From: JALYGK01 sp036259835
Lineage (GTDB): Bacteria > Actinomycetota > UBA4738
Direction of reading: 5' to 3'
Assembly: GCA_036259835.1 (NCBI GenBank)
Contig: DATABA010000005.1
Coordinates: 1 to 22,925 of the forward strand
Length of the DNA stretch: 22,925 bases
Position 1 is the stretch's first letter. The number at the start of each line of letters is the position of its first letter. The notes under the pieces are model-generated. The model searched no databases, had not been told where the DNA came from, and saw only the letters and a list, made by a program, of their open reading frames with translations. Of this stretch, positions 21,485 to 22,925 are shown in pieces. A program made the position numbers and the translations under genes.

Positions 21485-22925
21485 CTACGCCATTGGCGGT
21501 GCAGCGGGTGGGGCTCCGGGCGCCGCGCCTATCGTGGCGGGCTCACGCACTTGCTCCACGCTGTACGCGCGGCCGAACCGGCCCATGGCTCGAAGCGCGA
21601 GCAGCCAGATGATCCCGAGGATGAACCAAACCACCATCGCCATCCACAGGGTATTGGCCCGCGCGGGGGCCGCGGGCGCCTTATACACGGTGCCGAAGAT
21701 CGCGCCTACCGAAACGGCCACTCCGATCAGCCCGGCGAGTCCAAGCCACAGTGGGTTCTCGCGGCCCCACAGCCGGTACATCCCGCCGAGAGAGATGGCG
21801 AGATAGACCGCCACCAGACAGAAGCTCCCCAGGCCTGCCAGCCACAGGAAGACCGGAAGATATTCGGGCACCTCGAACGCCGTCGGGTTGAAGGCTCCGA
21901 ACCACTCGCCCGCCGTGAGTCGGGTCACCACGACCAGCACCGCTGCCACGAGCAGTGTGAACACGATGGCGACGTCGGGCGTGCCGTACCGCCGGTTGGA
22001 GTGGGCCAGGCCGCGTGGAAGTCGTCGGTCCCGCGCCAGGGCGAACAGGCCGTGGGAGGACGCCACGGCGCAGCCCAGGCACACGGCCAACAGATCGAGG
22101 AGCGCCAACGCGAAGAGCGCCTTCGCGATGAACTCGCTCCCGAACTCGGGGTTGCTTCCCAGGGTGATCAGGACCGCCTGGTCTTGCGCCCACGCGTTGC
22201 CGTCCAGCCCCAAACCGATGGAGTAGGAGTAGGTCACGACGACGAAGTAGACGCCGACCAACCCCAGGGCCGTTAGCACGGCCCGGGGGATGTTCCGATG
22301 GGGGTCGCGGGTTTCCTCGCCGAGGTTCGCCGCGGTCTCGAATCCGGTGAAGATCAGAATGGCGTAGAGCAGCCCGAAGAAGATCCCTTCCCAGCCCTCA
22401 GGGCTCGCTCCCACGGTGAACGGCTTGATGGTGTTGCCCTGCGGACCCCCGTTGATGATGATCGAGACGGCGAACAGCAGGACGAAGAGCATGGTGAAGC
22501 CCGCCAGAATGAGCTGCGCTCGCGTCGAGATCTTCACCCCGAAGTAGAGGATGGGGAACAGGATCACGATCAGGATGAGGCCGAGCACCCAGTATGGAAC
22601 CCCAACGTCGTAGAACCCGTGCAGGTAGTCCTGGAGCAGCCCGCCCAGGAACAAGACCGCGTTCACGGCGAGGATCAGAATGCCGAGGTAGTAGATCCAT
22701 CCCGCCACGAATCCGGCGCTTTCACCGAACGAGTACGTCACGTAGTCGTACAGCGAGCCGGCCGCGCGGATCCGGCGTGCGAACAAAGCGACGATCCAGG
22801 CAATGGCCGTCATGCCGATCAGGGCGAAAAAGATGGCCAGCGGCACCACCGCGCCGGCGCCCTTCCCCGCGTTCCCAGCGCCCGCGACCAGGAACGTCAG
22901 GAACGCCATGCCGAACACCGGACCC
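21485..22925 (-). CDS. APC-family amino acid/amine permease, N-terminus outside the window
   Basis: A membrane transporter of the amino acid-polyamine-organocation superfamily; 479 residues are visible. Its first visible span (VFGMAFLTFLVAGAGNAGKG) corresponds to the TM1-TM2 region, so roughly 30 N-terminal residues lie past the right edge; the GTG at 22918 is probably internal. The family signature FTGFETAANLGEETRDPHRNIPRA sits at the usual TM6 and following loop, where the substrate site lies. About eleven to twelve hydrophobic spans can be counted, the last ending at LLALRAMGRFGRAY, followed by an Ala/Pro-rich tail. It precedes the nitrilase gene by 25 bp on the same strand. Amino acids, amines or amides are plausible cargo. 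Confidence 0.9.
   Translation of the reverse strand, partial: GPVFGMAFLTFLVAGAGNAGKGAGAVVPLAIFFALIGMTAIAWIVALFARRIRAAGSLYDYVTYSFGESAGFVAGWIYYLGILILAVNAVLFLGGLLQDYLHGFYDVGVPYWVLGLILIVILFPILYFGVKISTRAQLILAGFTMLFVLLFAVSIIINGGPQGNTIKPFTVGASPEGWEGIFFGLLYAILIFTGFETAANLGEETRDPHRNIPRAVLTALGLVGVYFVVVTYSYSIGLGLDGNAWAQDQAVLITLGSNPEFGSEFIAKALFALALLDLLAVCLGCAVASSHGLFALARDRRLPRGLAHSNRRYGTPDVAIVFTLLVAAVLVVVTRLTAGEWFGAFNPTAFEVPEYLPVFLWLAGLGSFCLVAVYLAISLGGMYRLWGRENPLWLGLAGLIGVAVSVGAIFGTVYKAPAAPARANTLWMAMVVWFILGIIWLLALRAMGRFGRAYSVEQVREPATIGAAPGAPPAAPPMA

Noticed and set aside
1..22925. Mobile elements, CRISPR arrays, tRNA or rRNA genes
   Set aside because: No transposase or integrase motifs, no regularly spaced repeats and no cloverleaf or rRNA-like stretches were seen on reading. 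Coding density is high and base composition looks even throughout.

Overview
GC-rich bacterial chromosome with no phage, transposon, CRISPR or RNA-gene signal. Actinobacterial-style FadD and SdhCDAB proteins, frequent GTG starts and dense start/stop overlaps fit a soil or sediment bacterium, plausibly an uncultured actinobacterium or a similar high-GC lineage. The window holds no marker gene, so the phylum is a guess.

Layout. (1) 1-1700: the 3' part of a flavin amine oxidase (+), then a divergent pair, a coiled-coil/winged-helix protein (-) and a 55-residue Cys-rich peptide (+). A 34-bp near-perfect inverted repeat lies between their starts. (2) 1715-4773: NAD-type isocitrate dehydrogenase family protein (-) divergent from a long-chain acyl-CoA synthetase (+). 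Their shared 116-bp upstream region holds two inverted repeats. (3) 4764-8994 (-): sdhC-sdhD-sdhA-sdhB, then a CPBP-family membrane protease. (4) 9027-17004 (-): nine tightly packed genes, in transcription order HpcH/HpaI aldolase, dihydroorotate-dehydrogenase-like flavoprotein, cytochrome P450, LigA-like and LigB-like extradiol dioxygenase subunits, DUF6282-type metal hydrolase, histidine phosphatase, and a PEP-synthase/rifampin-phosphotransferase-like dikinase split into an ATP-binding protein and a swivelling phosphohistidine protein. (5) 17022-20160 (+): aldehyde dehydrogenase, class III aminotransferase and cupin. (6) 20167-22925 (-): nitrilase-superfamily hydrolase preceded by an APC-family permease that runs off the right edge.

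How the genes may work together. Region 4 looks like a non-canonical aromatic meta-cleavage pathway. The P450 would hydroxylate or O-demethylate an aromatic, LigAB would open the ring, the DUF6282 protein could hydrolyse or hydrate the product, and the aldolase would release pyruvate. The split dikinase, phosphatase and flavoprotein have no place in the classical protocatechuate 4,5-cleavage route and are the most interesting part. Regions 5 and 6 look like uptake and degradation of an amine or amide: permease, C-N hydrolase, aminotransferase with pyruvate as the likely acceptor, and aldehyde dehydrogenase. Their products feed the TCA enzymes coded nearby. Substrates are inferred, not seen.
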